The translations under genes and the position numbers were made by a program. Positions 23,240-34,475 of a stretch of DNA of 64,000 nt are shown in pieces (within the stretch, counting starts at the first letter, position 1; every line of letters begins with the position of its first letter). This stretch comes from Salvator merianae (taxonomy: Eukaryota > Chordata > Lepidosauria > Squamata > Teiidae), in contig QVOM02000034.1 of assembly GCA_003586115.2 (NCBI GenBank), positions 130,359,936 through 130,423,935 on the forward strand. The letters run 5' to 3'. A model generated the notes under the pieces. It was not told the DNA's origin. It was given only the letters and a program-made list of their open reading frames with translations, and did not search any database.

Positions 23240-23801
23240 GATATCAGCCCTGGAGAAAGAAGCAGAACCACCACAATGCGGTGCCTCCAACTCCCAGTCC
23301 CTGTAGCCTTTCCAGGAGGATACCATGGTCAATGGTATCAAAAGCAGGTGAAAGGTCCAGGAGAACTAACAGAGTAACATGTCCTTGGTCTTACTCCTGG
23401 AGAAGGTCGTCGATCAGGGTGACCAAGGCAGTTTCAGTGCCATGACTGGGCCTGAAACTAGATTGAAATGGATCCAGATAATCAGCTTCCTCCAAGCATG
23501 CTTGCAATTGGGTAGTGACAACTCTCTCCAGAGCCTTTCCCAAGAAGGATATGTTTGCCACTTGCTGGTAGTTGTTTAAAAACCGAGGGTCCAGGGATGG
23601 CCCCTTCAGGAGGGGGTATACCACTGCCTCTTTCAGAGCCATTGCTACAACCCCATCCCTCAAGGAGGCATTCACCACTCCCAGAACCCACCCAGTCATA
23701 CCTTGTCGGCTAGCTTTTATCAACCAAGATGGGCTAGGGTCTAGAGAGCATGTGGTCACCCGAAGCCCAGCAAGCAACTTGTCCACGTCCTCAGGCCTCA
23801 A
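23240..23801 (-). pseudogene. L2 reverse transcriptase N-terminal half, fragment
   Basis: The main open piece (23391-23801) reads CSLDPSPSWLIKASRQGM, then AVVYPLLKGPSLDPRFLNNY, then FLGKALERVVTTQLQACLEE and FQSSFRPSHGTETALVTLID. These are the fingers and early palm blocks of an L2 RT. After 23391 the frame shifts, and the following 'FDT.DH' block and linker are read from another phase (23240-23390). It continues upstream with the endonuclease piece at 23859. Confidence 0.85.
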
Positions 23802-23858
23802 TAATTAAAACTGATCCAAAATAACAGGACCAGACGTTCTCTGGACGTTTCCTTTGGA

Positions 23859-24728
23859 CTATTTTGTACAGATCTGAGTGACTTTATCCTCAAAGTACCT
23901 AGCAAATGTGTCACAGCAGATGTTAGATGGTAACTGCCCTTGCCTTCTTGGGCTAGGTCCCAAGAGCCCATTTACCACTCTAAAAAGCTCTGCTGGACAG
24001 CTACTTGAGGATGCAATGGTGGTGGCGAAGTAAGCCCTTTTTGTCACCCCCACTGCCACGTGGTAGGCACGATAATGTGCTCTAACACATGCTTGATCAG
24101 ATTCACAGTGGGATTTACACCACCTGCACTCTAGCCATCGGCCTGCTTGCTTCATCACCCGTAATTCCATGGAATACCAGGGTGCTTTACGGGTTCCACA
24201 GCTGGGTCGAGGACACTTGGGTACGATCAAGTTGATGACTCTGCACACCTCATGATTCCACAGCGAGACCAGAGCCTCGGCAGGAGCGCCATCCATGTCA
24301 ACCGGGAAATCCCCCAAAGCATTCAGGAATCTATGAGATTCCATAAGACTCCGTGGGCAGACCATCTGAACAGGTCCTCCACCCCTGCAGAGGGAAGGTG
24401 CTACTGTAAGGCCAAACCTCACCAGGGAGTGATCCGTCCATGTCAATGGGCTTATTGTTAACCCTCCTCCCAACGGAGTTTCACCATTCCACTCTGTGGC
24501 AAAGACCAAATCAAGGGTGTGTCCTGCTGCATGTTTTGGACCAGTAAGATATTGAGACAGCTCCATGGTTGTCATGGAGGCCATGAAGAACTGAGCTGGC
24601 CCACTGAGGGTTATCTCAGCGTGGATGTTAAAATCCCCTAACACGACTGTGCCAGGAGCCTCCAACACCACATCCAAGACCACCTCAGCCAGCTCAGGTA
24701 GAGAGGCAGCAGGGTGGATGGTACACAA
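23859..24728 (-). pseudogene. L2 endonuclease C-terminal part and linker, fragment
   Basis: This is the longest surviving open frame of the L2 copy, 289 codons. It contains VVLGDFNIHAE, the GDFN block of the apurinic-type endonuclease, and TWTDHSLVRFGLTVAP, which corresponds to the SDH catalytic His block. A cysteine-containing linker leads to the RT (RAHYRAYHVAVGVTKRAYF, then SPRRQGQLPSNICCDTFARY). The frame has no start of its own and is only a surviving section of the polyprotein. Upstream, in another frame to about 24850, FLLLGQRDRIGILLVYHPPC continues the endonuclease toward its N terminus. Confidence 0.85.
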
Positions 24729-24900
24729 GCAGAATCCCTATTCTGTCTCTCTGTCCCAACAACAGAAACAGGCCCTCACATCCAGATACAGAGTGGACTG
24801 GCCTCCTGGTAAGTGGAATGGATACACTGTTTACTAAGTAGCAGTGAGATCCAACAAAGAGAAAGAGAGAAGTGATTGTGGAATCCCAGTGTACAGACAT

Positions 24901-25115
24901 AGTCCAAAGTGACAGAATGGTCTCTACCTTTAATGAATAACTTGCTGTTCAAGAACTGCTGGGAAAATTGCTCTTGGAGCTAAAATAGGCTCCTGGAATG
25001 CCTTACAGTTGACCTCTTAACCCTCCCTGTGACACAAAATCATAGAGGCCTGTGGAGTCAGCAGGGAGTAAGTCTATCTAAGCAAGTCAAGTGCTATTGG
25101 TAAGAGGATCCAGAC
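24901..25115 (+). other. ACBD6 intron, nothing recognised
   Basis: A short gap between two LINE copies with no recognised content. Confidence 0.4.
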
Positions 25116-25400
25116 TATCATAAGAAAATAAGAACGTAAGAGGAGTGGGCCACAGCCCAGCATCTGGGCATTCTTAAACAGAATGTAAAGGCAAAAGCTT
25201 CACCTTTGCTCAACTCCCTGCAAGTGGTCTTTAGAGGTATCCTGCCTGTCTCTCCACCCTGGAGACAATACCTAGACTTCCATTCAAGTAGCCATTGATA
25301 CACCTGACCTCCATGAATTTGTCTAACCTTTTCTTAAAGCTATCCAGGATGGTTGCTGTCACCAACTCTTCCAGTAATAAATTCCATAGTCCATGCAAGT
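25116..25400 (-). mobile_element. CR1-like LINE 3' end
   Basis: The sequence aagaaaataagaacgtaaga, then gggccacagcccagcatctg and gggcattcttaaacagaatg, then accaactcttccagtaataa is the reverse complement of the CR1-like copy ending near 36272. It has an internal deletion relative to that copy. Sense is minus and the 3' end is at about 25116. Confidence 0.75.
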
Positions 25401-27244
25401 CTCACTGGATAAATGCAGTAGGGAATTGTGGTGATCTGGGATATGGACTACCATGCATGTTGGTAGATAGCTGCTGTTCTGTGAACAGTAGACAAAGTGT
25501 AGGGACAAAAATGTCCAGAGCAGCCATACATATTGATGAATGACTCCACTGGATTGGTTGGTAGGGTTAATATGACAGCACAGAAATGCAAACTACCTAT
25601 GAGCACCATTGGATGACTGCACATTTTTCTGCTAGGGAGCTATAATGGCCATGGTGTCAGAATTATCCAGGCATATCAAGAGGTGACCATGCTGGGATTG
25701 GATGGTAGGGAAGCTGTGGCAGCAGAAGGGACTGGATTATCCATACATGTTAAAGGATAACCGTGTGTGGATCAACCTGTAGATGATCTGTGGCACCCAG
25801 GAATCAAGACTACCAATCATGTAAGAGGAAGTTGAAGATCTGTGCAAAAGGAAGAAAACAGCATATGAGAAAAATAACATTTTACAAAAATCCACTATAT
25901 GAGAAAAGACTGTTCTTTGCCATCTCTTCTAGAAAAGTTTGGCTTAGTACTTACTACAAAGAAGTGATAGTAGGACTCCTTTGGAGCCTTTACCAGAGGC
26001 TTTTTCAGTGTGGCTGACCTTTATCAGGCAGTTTGGAAAATGGAAACCACTATTTGGAAGTTTGCTTGAATTGGGAAAAACAGGCTGTGAATGCATGAAA
26101 GTGGATGAAACCCTGATTTTTATTTTGTTTCAGAATACCACTGAATTAAATACTCTCATTGTACAATCATATAGTTGGAAGAGACCATGCAGGCCCTTGA
26201 ATCTGATCTAATCAGCCTAAGTCCTCTTACTAGGTTGTTGTGAAGGTAAAATGAAGAAGACAACTGTGTTTGGTATCTTGAATTACCTTGGGCTCATGAG
26301 CTCATATAGAATTTTGTGGTTTGCAAAGCATATAGACCTTTGACCCTTCACCACCACCCCTGATAGAAAGACTCTCTGTCTCTTTCTTTCTCTCGTTATT
26401 TGCTTTTCCATGGAAGTAACACTTGTTTAAAAGTTGGATTGAATTCAATTAAAATGAACTCTCTTCAATCTGATCCTTTTAAATTTCATGATTTCAGATG
26501 GGAGCCTCCCCCCACATCCATACATCTGTAGGCTGCACAGTAAAAAGCATGTATCCATTGCCTTGCTAACACCAAAATAACAAAGTTTTCATAATGTTAT
26601 TCTTCATAGAATAACAGAACTATCAATATCTCCAATGGCAATTGATATGATGATGATTTTGTAAGTAGTGCTTTTAAAAGTTAAGAATCTACAGAAAACA
26701 TTGGATCACTTAATTTTGTAGGTCAGTAGGTTGGTAGTGATGGTGAAGAATCCATGACAAATAAAGAAGATCCATTTTACTATTTCTGACAAGTATATGC
26801 ACATCAATACCCTCTTTCATTTCTGTGTCTTCCAATTCTTTTCCAATAGTCTGTCATATTACTGTCCTCGCCCTCCTGCCCTTTATTGCCTCTTAACCTT
26901 TGTTCAGCTCTCTGTCTAAACCTGAAAAGCCGTCAGAACTAAAATCTCTCCCTTTAGCTTTGTATACTCACTGGAAGTAGGAAGGAGTTTCACAATGAAG
27001 AAGGGAGCTTAAGGACCATTGTGCCCGTGGGTGATCCGTACAGTATATAGTGATTTGTGGTACAGCTTGTTTACCAGCCAGTGTACTGTTTTCACTCAGA
27101 GCATCTGAATTCTCCAGTACTCAGGAATGCTGGAAATGATTGAATTGGTGGGGAAACTGGCATCTCATGTTTCTGCAGTTTGTATGTTGTAGCTCAATAA
27201 TGATACACATTTCTCTCTCTCCACTCCACTCCCCTTCTCCTTAG
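25401..27244 (+). other. ACBD6 intron, nothing recognised, ends in acceptor
   Basis: No gene or classified repeat is recognised. The last bases (ctccactccccttctccttag) form a polypyrimidine tract and acceptor for the next ACBD6 exon. Confidence 0.5.
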
Positions 27245-27350
27245 GGAAGAAGATAAGAACATATTTGACTACTGCAGGGAAAACAACATTGACCATGTAA
27301 CCAAAGCCATCCGGTCAAAAAAAGTGGATGTGAATACGAAAGATGAGAAG
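27245..27350 (+). CDS. ACBD6: ACBD6 internal exon: start of ankyrin region
   Basis: This exon lies between the acceptor cttctccttag and the donor gtattg. Its first base completes an Arg codon begun at 483-484, then 35 codons follow: EEDKNIFDYCRENNIDHVTK, then AIRSKKVDVNTKDEK. I recognise the start of the ankyrin-repeat region of ACBD6; 'VDVN.KDE' is the loop that leads into the next repeat. The exon ends in phase 0, so the next exon opens cleanly with the GRTLLHWA repeat. This helix-turn-helix repeat is a protein-interaction surface in the C-terminal half of ACBD6. No frame damage is seen, as expected for a functional gene. The preceding intron is about 26.8 kb and the following one about 16.7 kb. 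Confidence 0.97.
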
Positions 27351-28245
27351 GTATTGAGCCAGGGGAGGGATGAATCAGTCTTAAAGGCTGGCATGTCAAA
27401 TTAATGTCCCCTCATTTCTCTAATCTTTCCTTGTAGCTGCTCTATCTCTCTTTCGCTGTGTTGGATCAGGCTTCTACTAGCAGAAAAAGGATTGTCCAAC
27501 TCTACAGTACCTAAAATATAATTACCTGCCACACAGCTAAGCTCTGAATTTTCACTTTGCTATTTTGTATGTAAGGCAGAGAATTCAGTCCCTCTTTTCC
27601 CACTCCCCTACAATGCTGCACAATCTACTGGGAACTTTTACACAAGCCTAACTGAAATGAATAGTTTGGTTGAATTGTTCATTTTAATGGGGTTAGTGCA
27701 GAAAACTTTCCAGTAGATCGTCACTATGGAATGGATGTGTCTGCCACTGCTAATAGTTTCTCAAGGTGATCACTGCTCTCTCTTTGGATTGGTTGTAGTG
27801 ATAGTAGATACTTAAATTAGTGCAGCGTATTCTGTTTTAAGGAATTCCTGATAAAACAGCAGTAGGATGTTATTTTTCAGTTTCAAGAAATAACCTATAT
27901 TTAGGCTTTTTTTTTTTGTACCATTGATTTATCAGGAATTCCCTCTGTGTCTATGCAGTGTATGTTAAAATCACTTGAGTCTAGACTAAGGAAAAAAAAC
28001 ATGATTTTACTGGTGCAGCTAAATCAATATTTGATTATGTAGAATGTATTTCACTCAGATCTTCCACCTTGTGAATATTCTGCTGTAGTTCAGCAAAACT
28101 CCCCTCTTACAACAGCTTCACAGTGGGAAGGGAATTTAAGAAGTAGAAGCTTTATATTGTATTTTTTTGCACACTTTTTACACAGTGAAGCTCAATTAAG
28201 TATGGCATATGAGTTTCATTCAGTGAGAGGGGAGGAGGCTTTGCA
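27351..28245 (+). other. ACBD6 intron, nothing recognised
   Basis: Starts with the donor gtattg. No gene or classified repeat is recognised. Confidence 0.45.
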
Positions 28246-28583
28246 TTCATAGAATCATAGAATCATAGAGTTGGAAGGGACCTCTAGGGTCATCGAGTCC
28301 AACCCCCTGCTCAATGCAGGATTCACTAAAGCATCCCAGACAGATAACTGTCCAGCCTCTCCTTGAAGACCTCCAGCGAAGGAGAGCCCACCACCTCCTG
28401 TGGCAACCTGTTCCAGTGACTGATTGCCCTTACGGTCAGAAAGATTTTCCTAATATCTAGCCTGTATCTACTCCCTTGAAGTTTCATCCCATTGTTTCTA
28501 GTCCTTCCTTCTTGCGCAACTGAGAATAGGGCCAATCCTTCTGCACTGTGACAGCCCTTCAGATACTTGAAAACAGCTATCAT
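28246..28583 (-). mobile_element. CR1 LINE 3' end, 5'-truncated
   Basis: The copy starts with two catagaat repeats (the CR1 ATTCTATG tail in antisense), then agttggaagggacctctagg. The minus-strand frame carries MIAVFKYLKGCHS, then TVRAISHWNRLPQEVVGSPS and LEVFKERLDSYLSGML, the conserved CR1 C terminus. It stops at about 28583 beside a small palindrome. It is the same subfamily as the copy at 31.2 kb. Confidence 0.93.
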
Positions 28584-29876
28584 TCGATTCTATGGATCGA
28601 ATGATCTTTTTTCATAGTGGACTTTGGAATCTAATGGAGGAATCCTGCTGTGGGAAGAGGAGAAGGGGTGATTTTGCGAGGTGACTTTGTTCTGCATCTC
28701 CCATTAGTACTTCCTGCATTGTATTAGAAGACCCTCCAACCCTTTCTAGTGGATTTTCTGAGAGCACTAAAGACTGCAAAGGAAAGGAAGTTCAGTAAGA
28801 GTTTCCTTACCACTTCAGCAATCCAATGATGGGAGCCCAGTTGGAATCCTGCTATTAAAGATGAAATTCCTTTAGTGGAAATTATGTTACTTGCAAAGAC
28901 TTGAAACTATTATGAATGGAGACTAATATCTACAGTAATAACTTAATAGAAGTTTTGACGGTAGAAGTTTTAATTTGCAAAATCCTATTTTTAAACATGT
29001 GAGTTTGCAAAGAAAGCACATAAACTAGTATCTAAGAAGTCAGGCCAAAGCTGTTTGACACGCTGGCTTCTGCACAGTCTGTTTGTCCTGCTCTTGATCT
29101 GTAACACATGTAGCTTCTCAGCATATTGTATTGTAGTGAACAGATGAAGTGCTTACACATTCATAGACTGAGACGCCGAAAATTCAGTTGGGTTCTCCTG
29201 TAGCTCTAAGCAGATTTCTGCCCTTTGAGCCATGACATTCCCGGCTGGGGCTCTGAATGTTGATGGCATTGCTTTTTATTATTAATCAGAAACTCATATG
29301 AATTAATTTGTTGAAAGCAGAGGAGGGAGTTTAAAATTCAAGGCTAGAAACTATCATCCTCAATGAAGTGAACTGAAACATCTGTGTGCTTCTATAGAGC
29401 TTCTGCAGTATCATTGTCTGGCTCTGTCAGTACTGGTAGAGGCCACAGGGTGTTTAGCTATATCAGGCTGATTTGTATAAATTACAAGTCTAGTCATGGC
29501 TAGGATCGGGTCTAACTTAAGTTGATGGATTCATTTCACGCATTCAGTTTATCAGCGTTACAAGCCTATTTGTACGGCTTGATTTTTTTCATCTCAGCTT
29601 TCTCATTCGAGTCACCTCCTTTCTCTTCCAGTTGCCCATGGTCTCTGGACTATATTCAGTAAACATCAATTTTCAAGCTGCCTAGATTATCGAAACCTGT
29701 AACTTCTCCCCATCTGTACCAACCTCAGCATCATTAAAGCCAGTCCATTTGGCAGTCCAACATTCATACATCACTAGGAGTACAATAAAAATCACATGTC
29801 CATTGCTTTGCCAAAATCACAGTAATGGGGTCAGGAGATGGATCATCATAGAGTTGTATGACGACTTCTGAAACCT
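28584..29876 (+). other. ACBD6 intron, nothing recognised
   Basis: No gene or classified repeat is recognised beyond the small palindrome at 28579-28605. Confidence 0.45.
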
Positions 29877-30307
29877 AGGGTCTGTTTGCACTGGCCTGCT
29901 GGTGAGCTCTCAGATGCTCACCAAACAGGCTGTCTGCATAGCCCTGCAGCCACAGCATCTATGAGCGTCTACAGCCACTATTAGATGCTACTAGCTGTGG
30001 ACAACAAAATTGTTGTCCACAGCTTGACTGGAAGCAGCTAGATTGCTCCCAGTCAACAGCATTCACACCCTGTTCCGGGTGTGAACACTGCAAGTGGGCA
30101 GCACAGCTGTGGCTGTGCAGTCATGTGTCATGTCCCAATCACCATGGCAACAGCTGAACATTGCTGCAGCCGCTGTCATGGCAGTTGAACAGACCATCCA
30201 CATTTCGAGTGCTGGAGGCCTGGTATGGGTTGTTCCAGCCCCCGAAGTGTGAATGGCCACTGTGCTGTGGGGTCTTTTAAAGTGCTATAAAGTGCAAACA
30301 GGCCCCT
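29877..30307. mobile_element. Multi-hairpin MITE with short terminal inverted repeats
   Basis: The left end (gggtctgtttgcact) matches the reverse complement of the right end (ggggcctgtttgcact). The interior is more G+C-rich than its surroundings and holds several hairpins. One is a perfect 15-bp inverted repeat, agctgtggacaacaa, with a 2-base spacer (29993-30024); another is ttcacaccc/gggtgtgaa near 30062-30085. It has no coding capacity. The superfamily (hAT-like?) is a guess because no clear target duplication was found. Confidence 0.65.
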
Positions 30308-31144
30308 GTATATGCTTAGTAGGAAGTAAGTTAACTCTAGAGCACTTACTTTTGTGTAGATACATGTTATTTTGTATTGCTATTGTGTAATCCTAGGTGG
30401 TTCCCATTGTGTTCAGAAGAATTTATTCTCAGGAAAATAAGGTTAGAATGGTGGCCTTGGATGTCACATAAAATCATACTGTTTGGCATGTTTATGGAGT
30501 TTAAATACATAAATTTTATGTAAGTAATAAATAGAAATATTTTTAATGTTGCAGCTATTGCTGTACATTAACTTTTGCCAGCTGGGAAAGCAAAGAAATT
30601 GAGAACAGCAGTTAAGAACAAATGTTATAAAACTCCAAAAGAAAGGTTTATATTTGTATTTTAAACGGTAAGTAGATCTCAGAATTATTATGCACCTAAA
30701 AAAGTTTTAGCAAAAAAATTCAGAAAAAAATAATATCCCTGTAATGCAACTATCATTCAGTTTAGATAAAATAATTTGTTACATGTATACATCTTCATTT
30801 GTGTATATAGCTGTTGGCTATTAAACAATTAATTAAATTATATAAAAAGTTAAATTGGAAATCTGATTTAAAGTATAGTACAAAATCATTAATACGATCC
30901 CACCTATCACAGGGTGTGTATTTTTTTCAATTAGATGTAGAAGATTCAAATTAGAAGCAAGGAGTTGGGACTTTCCTGGGACACATATCTGAGTATATTA
31001 AATATTCAATAACATTTACAAGTATTTTTTTCAGCTTCCTAAGAGTCTTTTTGATTTGTTAATCCTGATGCAGACAAAGATCAAATGATATTTTGAGTCA
31101 CATTAGTGCAGGAATACAGATGATTCTACACTTTCTCTCACAAC
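30308..31144 (+). other. ACBD6 intron, nothing recognised
   Basis: Very A+T-rich DNA with no recognised gene or classified repeat. Confidence 0.45.
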
Positions 31145-31514
31145 TAGGGATGTGCTGAACTGCAGTTGCTCATTTCATAGAATCATAGAATCAACGAGTT
31201 GGAAGGGACCTCCAAGGTCATCAGGTCCAACCCCCTGCTAAATGCAGGATTCACTAAACCATCCCAGACAGATATCCATCCAGCCTCTCCTTGAAGACCT
31301 CCAGCGAAGGAGAGCCCACTATCTCCTGTGGTAACCTGTTCCAAAGACTAATTGCCCTTACGGTCAGAAAGTTTTTTTCTAATACTGTATCTACTCCCTT
31401 GAAGTTTCATCCCATTGTTTCTAGTCCTTTCTTCTTGCGCAACTGAGAATAGGGACAATCTTTCTGCACTGTGACAGCCCTTCAGCTACTTGAAAACAGC
31501 TATCATGTCTCCTC

Positions 31515-32513
31515 TCAGTCTTCTCTTCTGCAGGCTAAACATTCCAGGTCCTTTAACCATTCCTCGTAGGACATGGTTTGCAGACCACTCACCATTTTGG
31601 TCACCCTTCTCTGAACTTGTTCCAGTTTGTCAATGTCTTTTTTAAATTGGGGTGCCCAGAACTGGACACAATACTCCAGATGAGGTCTGACCAAGGAAGA
31701 GTAAAGAGGGATAATTACTTCTCGTGATCTGGACTCTATGCTCCTCTTGATAAACCCCAGGATGGTGTTTGCCTTTTTTGCAGCTGCATCACACTGTTGA
31801 CTCATGTTTAATCTGTGATCTACTAGTACACCCAGATCCTTTTCACATGTGCTGCTGCACAGTGAGATTCCTCCCATTCTGTATTGGATATTGTCATTTT
31901 TCTTACCCAGATGTAAAACTTTGCATTTCTCCCTGTTAAATGTCATTCTGTTAGTTTCAGCCCACTGTTCAAGCTTGTCCAAATCATTTTGAATGCTCTC
32001 CTTCTCCTCCCTAGTGTTAGCAACCCCTCCTAGCTTTGTGTCATCTGCAAATTTGATCAGCGTCCCCTCGACTCCTTCATCCAGATCATTTATAAAAATG
32101 TTGAACAGCACTGGGCCCAAGACAGAGCCTTGCGGTACCCCACTCGTGACATTTTTCCATTCTTATGTGTATCCATTTATGACCACTCTTTGAGTACAAT
32201 CACTAAGCCAGTTATGAATCCACCTAACAGTTGTCCTGTCAATCCCACATTTGACCATTTTTTCAATAAGTATAGTATGAGACACCTTGTCAAGTGCTTT
32301 GCTAAAGTCAAGATATACTATGTCCACAGCCTTTCCTTGATCGATCCATCCAGTAATTTTGTCATAAAAGGAAATGAGATTAGTTTGGCATGACTTGCTT
32401 GTTACAAATCCATGTTGGCTCTGGTTAATTACTGCATTCCCATCCAAGTGCTCACATATATGCTGTTTAATGATTTGTTCAAGGATCTTGCCTGGTATTG
32501 AAATCAGGCTCAC
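31515..32513 (-). pseudogene. CR1 ORF2 reverse transcriptase, one stop
   Basis: In sense order: LISIPGKILEQIIKQHICEH, then INQSQHGFVTSKSCQTNLIS (RT fingers), then VDIVYLDFSKALDKVSHTIL, the first catalytic block. A stop near 32163 interrupts the frame, and it resumes with LGPVLFNIFINDLDEGVEG and LIKFADDTKLGGVA. That FADD box is the intact catalytic pair. Thumb and C-terminal blocks follow: CSSTCEKDLGVLVDHRLNMS, HLEYCVQFWAPQFKKDIDKL and VQRRVTKMVSGLQTMSYEEW. This would copy CR1 RNA at a nicked target. The only clear breaks are the stop and the 3' frame change, so decay is modest. Confidence 0.9.
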
Positions 32514-34114
32514 AGGCCTGTAGTTATCTGTGTCAGCCTTCTTTCCTTTTTTAAAGATAGGGACAACATTCGCCTTTCTTCAATCTTCTGAGACTTCTCA
32601 GAGTTCTCAAATATCACAGAGAGTGGTTCAACAATTATATCTGCTAATTCCTTCAGCACCCTAGGGTGTAATTCATCTGGGCCTGGAGACTTGAATTCAT
32701 TTAAGTTGCCTAAGTGTTCCCTCACCTTCTCCTTGTCCATACAGAGCCTTGATTCTCTTATTCCCTCAACAGCACAGTGATGGCCAACTGATGTTTCATT
32801 TCCTTTCTGAGAGAAAACAGATACTAAATAGGAGTTCAGAAGTTCTGCCTTCTCAATGTCGTTTTTGACCAAATCATCCTTCTCATACTGTAAAGGTCCT
32901 ATAGCTTCTTTGACTTTTCTTTTGTTTCTGACATACCCCCAAAACCCTTTTTTATTGTTTTTGGCCTCTCTTGCAATCCTCAATTCATTTTTAGCTTTAG
33001 CCTTTCTGACACTTATCCTGCAGTTCCTGCAGATTGCATTATATCCTTCTTTTGATATGTCCCCCTCTTTCAAATTTTTAAACATCTCTTTTTTTCTTTT
33101 TAGCAAGTTATTAAGTTCAGGGTTCATCCACCCTGGTCTCTTTAGATGCTTGCCATTCTTTCTTCTTTTAGGAATTGTTAAAGATTGCGCCTCGAGAATC
33201 TCCTTTCTCAAAATTTCCCATCCTTCCTGGACATTTCTGTCCTTTAAGACATCCAGCCAATGGATCCTTCCTACCCTCCTTCTGAGTCCATCAAAATCTG
33301 CTCTTCTGAAATCCAACCTTGAAATCTGAGTCCTCTCAGATCTTCCTCCTTTTGTTATCCAAAATTCAATGATAGCATGGTCACTGCCTCCCAGGGTCCC
33401 AGTCACCCTTACTTCCTCAACTATTTCCTCCCTGTTGGTAAGAATTAGGTCCAAGATAGAAGACCCCCTTGTTTTTTCCTCCATCTTTCAGAAAATGAAG
33501 TTATCTGCAAGAGAGGATAAGAATTTATTGGACCCGTGACTTTTGCCTGAGAGAGATTCTCAACAAATGTCTGGATAGTTAAAATCTCCCATAATCACTA
33601 GGTCGTGTTTCCCTGAGAGCTTGGCCATCTGATGTATAAAGAGTTCATCCATATCTTCTGTTCGTCCAGGGGGTCTATAATAAACTCTTACAACAGTATC
33701 CTTTGTGTTGCTCTCTCCTTGTATTTTCACCCAAACGGTTTCTACAAAGCTTCCATTATCTGAAAGATAAATCTCTGTGATGGTATATACTTCCCTTACA
33801 TACAGTGTAACACCTCCTCCCCTTTTATTAAGCCTGGTTTTTTTTAATAAGCTGTAGCCTTCGAGCTCTGTGTTCCAATCATGCGTATCATCCCAGCAAG
33901 TTTCGGTTATGCCTATGGCATCTTATTTATTTTCCTGTGCTAGGATTTCCATTTCTCCTTGTTTGTTTCCAATGCTTTGCGCATTGGTATAGAAACATTT
34001 TTTTAGTTTGCGACAAATGTCTTTTACAGGCTTGACTCCTCTAGTTTCCTTCCAAACTGTTTGTCTTTGTTCCTTCCTTTCATTTCTGGTAGCAAGATCC
34101 TCATCTGTATTCAT
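32510..34114 (-). pseudogene. CR1 ORF2 endonuclease and linker, broken
   Basis: The N-terminal piece (33923-34114) has FYTNAQSIGNKQGEMEILAQ, the standard start of the CR1 endonuclease. Between 33485 and 33922, in broken frames, follow GITETCWDD, LVIMGDFNYPDI and other endonuclease blocks. The open 324-codon piece (32510-33484) holds SSILDLILTNREEIVEEVRV and GGSDHAIIEFWI (the SDH catalytic His block). It ends in the RT-proximal linker with FKSPGPDELHPRVLKELADI. The enzyme nicks target DNA to prime reverse transcription. A few stops and frameshifts inactivate it. Confidence 0.88.
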
Positions 34115-34314
34115 TAGCTGCTTATCTTTCTCTGGACTTTTACTTCCCTTCCCCTTTCGCCCTAGTTTAAAGCTCTCTTGATGAGTACAGCCAGTCTCCT
34201 ACCAAATATGTGCTTTCCTGTCTTTGTAAGATGGAGCCCATCTCTTGCAAGAAGTCCATCATATAAGTAGTTTAATCCATGGTCTAGAAATCCCAATCCT
34301 TGCTGGTAGCACTA

Positions 34315-34475
34315 TCAACGTAGCCAGTTGTTTACCTCTAGAGTCTTGCTCCATCTTCTTGTTCCACACCCATTCACTGGGAGGATAGAAGAGAAGACAA
34401 CTTGTGCTCCCAGTTCCTTCACTTTCCTGCCTAGGTCTTCAAAGTCTCTGCAGATAGCTTCAAAGTTCCTGTCGG
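34315..34475 (-). pseudogene. CR1 ORF1 esterase-domain C-terminal remnant
   Basis: The minus-strand frame reads RNFEAICRDFEDLGRKVKEL, then GAQVVFSSILPVNGCG and LEVNNWLR. This is the later half of the SGNH/esterase-like domain of CR1 ORF1 and parallels the piece at 14.47-14.65 kb. The LINE is truncated here. Residues upstream of about 34475 appear to be flanking DNA. Confidence 0.8.

Larger units (their letters stand above)
22041..24900 (-). mobile_element. L2-clade LINE, long 5'-truncated decayed copy
   Basis: A non-LTR retrotransposon of about 2.8 kb, in antisense to ACBD6. From sense 5' to 3' it carries the C-terminal half of the endonuclease, a linker, a reverse transcriptase, a post-RT region and a 3' end (ttcgggtgtagggcgggata on the minus strand) with an (AAAT)n tail at 22041-22066. 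An internal AAT/AAC tract lies at 22199-22242. The wording of the RT (MLFNIYMKPLGEVIRRFGV) and the tandem-repeat tail point to L2 rather than CR1. Frames are broken several times, so the copy is dead. The 5' edge is uncertain. Confidence 0.85.
31167..34475 (-). mobile_element. CR1 LINE, 3.3 kb, 5'-truncated in ORF1
   Basis: A CR1 retrotransposon in antisense to ACBD6. In sense order it has the end of the ORF1 esterase domain, the complete ORF2 region (endonuclease, RT, C-terminal domain) and the CR1 3' end with two ATTCTATG units at 31175-31190. It is flanked on both sides by the exact 11-mer TGAACTGCAGT (31156-31166 and 34476-34486), which looks like a target duplication. Only a few stops and frameshifts are visible, so this is the youngest-looking LINE in the window, though still inactive. 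Confidence 0.88.

Noticed and set aside
32856..33329. 157-codon + strand open frame
   Set aside because: It is the complementary-strand shadow of the CR1 ORF2 piece, leucine- and phenylalanine-rich as such shadows are.
32510..33484. 324-codon open frame as a host gene
   Set aside because: It contains endonuclease and linker blocks of CR1 ORF2 and is flanked by the rest of that element.
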